Below, in pieces: positions 31,515-32,328 of a stretch of 32,328 bases of DNA. The stretch is from an uncultured Pelagibacteraceae bacterium (GTDB taxonomy: Bacteria > Pseudomonadota > Alphaproteobacteria > Pelagibacterales > Pelagibacteraceae). Every line of letters starts with the position of its first letter. The first letter of the stretch is position 1. The notes beneath the pieces are model-generated. The model did no database searches. It was not told the origin of the DNA and saw only the letters and a program-made list of their open reading frames with translations. Location: NCBI GenBank assembly GCA_902514605.1, contig CABXRL010000009.1, positions 1 to 32,328 on the forward strand, in the 5' to 3' direction. Both the position numbers and the translations under genes were made by a program.

Positions 31515-32328
31515 GTAAAGAAAGATTATACATTTTCGATACAACCTTGAGAGATGGTGCTCAGACACAAGGAGTACATTTTTCAGTAGATGAAAAAACT
31601 AAAATTGCACATGCATTGGATAATCTAGGTGTCGATTATATTGAAGGTGGTTGGCCTGGTGCTAATCCATCTGATACTGAATTTTTTCAAAAAGGCTTAG
31701 ATTTAAAGAATTCAAAATTTACAGCTTTTGGAATGACAAAAAGATCTGGAAGAAGCGCAGAAAATGATCCTGGTTTATCAGCTATAATGAATTCAAACAC
31801 CAAGTCAGTTTGTTTAGTTGGAAAATCTTGGGATTTTCATGTCGACGTTGCTTTGGGAATTTCAAATGAAGAAAATTTAGAAAACATAAAAGAGACCACT
31901 AAACATTTTGTTAAAAATGATAAGGAATTTATGTTCGATGCTGAACATTTTTTTGATGGCTACAAATCAAATCCAAAATATGCATTAGAGTGCATCAAAG
32001 CTGCTTTTGACAATGGAGCTAAATGGATAGTATTGTGTGATACAAACGGAGGAACCCTTCCTCATGAGGTAACTAGAATTGTTAAAGAGGTATCAGAGCA
32101 TATTCCTGGTAAAAATTTGGGTATACACGCACATAATGATACTGGTAATGCAGTTGCAAATTCAATTGCCGCCGTTCTGTCAGGTGTAAGACAAATTCAG
32201 GGAACAATAAATGGTCTAGGTGAAAGATGTGGTAATGCTAATTTAATGTCAATAATTCCCACATTTTATCTCAAAAAAGAATTATCTGATAAATACGAAT
32301 TAAATATTGAAGAAAAAAATATTAAACA
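31511..32328 (+). CDS. cimA: Citramalate synthase / 2-isopropylmalate synthase family (partial, 5' end)
   Basis: The frame starts ATG at 31511, overlapping the cysS stop, and is open to the window end (272 codons seen). The N-terminus MSKERLYIFDTTLRDGAQTQGV is the LeuA/HMGL-like catalytic start. Further blocks are YIEGGWPGANPSD, LCDTNGGTLPHEV, and GIHAHNDTGNAVANS followed by GTINGLGERCGNANL with the metal ligand histidines and Asn. The GWPGANPSD and GERCGNANL forms point to CimA (pyruvate plus acetyl-CoA to citramalate) rather than LeuA. The C-terminal regulatory domain lies outside the window, so the choice is not proven. Confidence 0.85.
   Translation, partial: MSKERLYIFDTTLRDGAQTQGVHFSVDEKTKIAHALDNLGVDYIEGGWPGANPSDTEFFQKGLDLKNSKFTAFGMTKRSGRSAENDPGLSAIMNSNTKSVCLVGKSWDFHVDVALGISNEENLENIKETTKHFVKNDKEFMFDAEHFFDGYKSNPKYALECIKAAFDNGAKWIVLCDTNGGTLPHEVTRIVKEVSEHIPGKNLGIHAHNDTGNAVANSIAAVLSGVRQIQGTINGLGERCGNANLMSIIPTFYLKKELSDKYELNIEEKNIK

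Noticed and set aside
1..32328. CRISPR arrays, tRNA or rRNA genes, IS elements, prophage or attachment sites
   Set aside because: No regularly spaced repeats, no cloverleaf with conserved T-loop, no transposase or integrase frame and no flanking repeats were seen by eye on either strand.

Overview
The window is strongly AT-rich, gene-dense bacterial DNA. Its gene content points to the Pelagibacterales (SAR11, marine Alphaproteobacteria). The evidence is a dmdA (DMSP demethylase) joined to a methylcitrate-cycle operon, an acuI-type reductase, a TPP-riboswitch-controlled sodium/solute symporter of the ThiV kind, very short or overlapping gene junctions, and a lysine/asparagine/isoleucine-rich proteome. 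I see no tRNA, rRNA, CRISPR, IS element or prophage. Only one stretch longer than 300 bases lacks a confident gene (15891-16229), and it is rich in secondary structure. The organism call is inference from content; I could not search a database.

Layout. 1-3547 (+): the end of a dimethylglycine/sarcosine-dehydrogenase-like gene, then etfB, etfA and ETF:ubiquinone oxidoreductase. This is a complete route from a methylamine-type dehydrogenase to the quinone pool. 3548-4996 (-): hisI, a 2OG-Fe(II) oxygenase-like gene and a DUF2237 gene. 5073-7580 (+): folE, acuI/yhdH and a LysR regulator. 7628-11654 (+): an iron(III) ABC transporter (fbpA, a newly noted 56-codon Cys-containing small ORF, an intra-operon hairpin, fbpB, fbpC) behind overlapping Fur-box-like sites. 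11674-13078 (+): azlC, azlD and a periplasmic thioredoxin-like protein. 13075-15890: a small redox neighbourhood with an ETHE1-like persulfide dioxygenase (-), DUF4396 membrane protein (+), a SAM methyltransferase (+), cytochrome b561 (-) and a c556-type cytochrome (+). 15891-16229: a structured intergenic region with a possible minus-strand mini-gene. 16230-18227 (+): two small unknown genes, then a TPP riboswitch and thiV. 18275-19967 (+): an ABC-2 exporter pair. 19964-24668 (-): prpD, prpB, prpC, dmdA. 24723-25406 (-): a phosphoglycolate-phosphatase-like HAD gene. 25478-32328 (+): an acetyltransferase-only glmU, glmS, class II DAHP synthase, nadE, cysS and the start of a citramalate synthase.

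How it fits together. The central theme is use of marine C1 and organosulfur compounds. DmdA demethylates DMSP. AcuI-type reduction of acryloyl-CoA gives propionyl-CoA, which the methylcitrate cycle burns, and methyl-group oxidation of glycine-betaine derivatives feeds ETF. Iron uptake and HMP/thiamin-precursor uptake each carry a recognisable control element (Fur-like boxes; THI-box).

The most unusual points are these: a minus-strand perfect Shine-Dalgarno with an 8-codon ORF and its own terminator-like hairpin (15895-16057); the small Cys-rich ORF and hairpin inside the iron operon; four of four convergent gene junctions with no intergenic base; two divergent genes whose start codons abut (CATATG at 15426-15431); and a glmU reduced to its acetyltransferase half.
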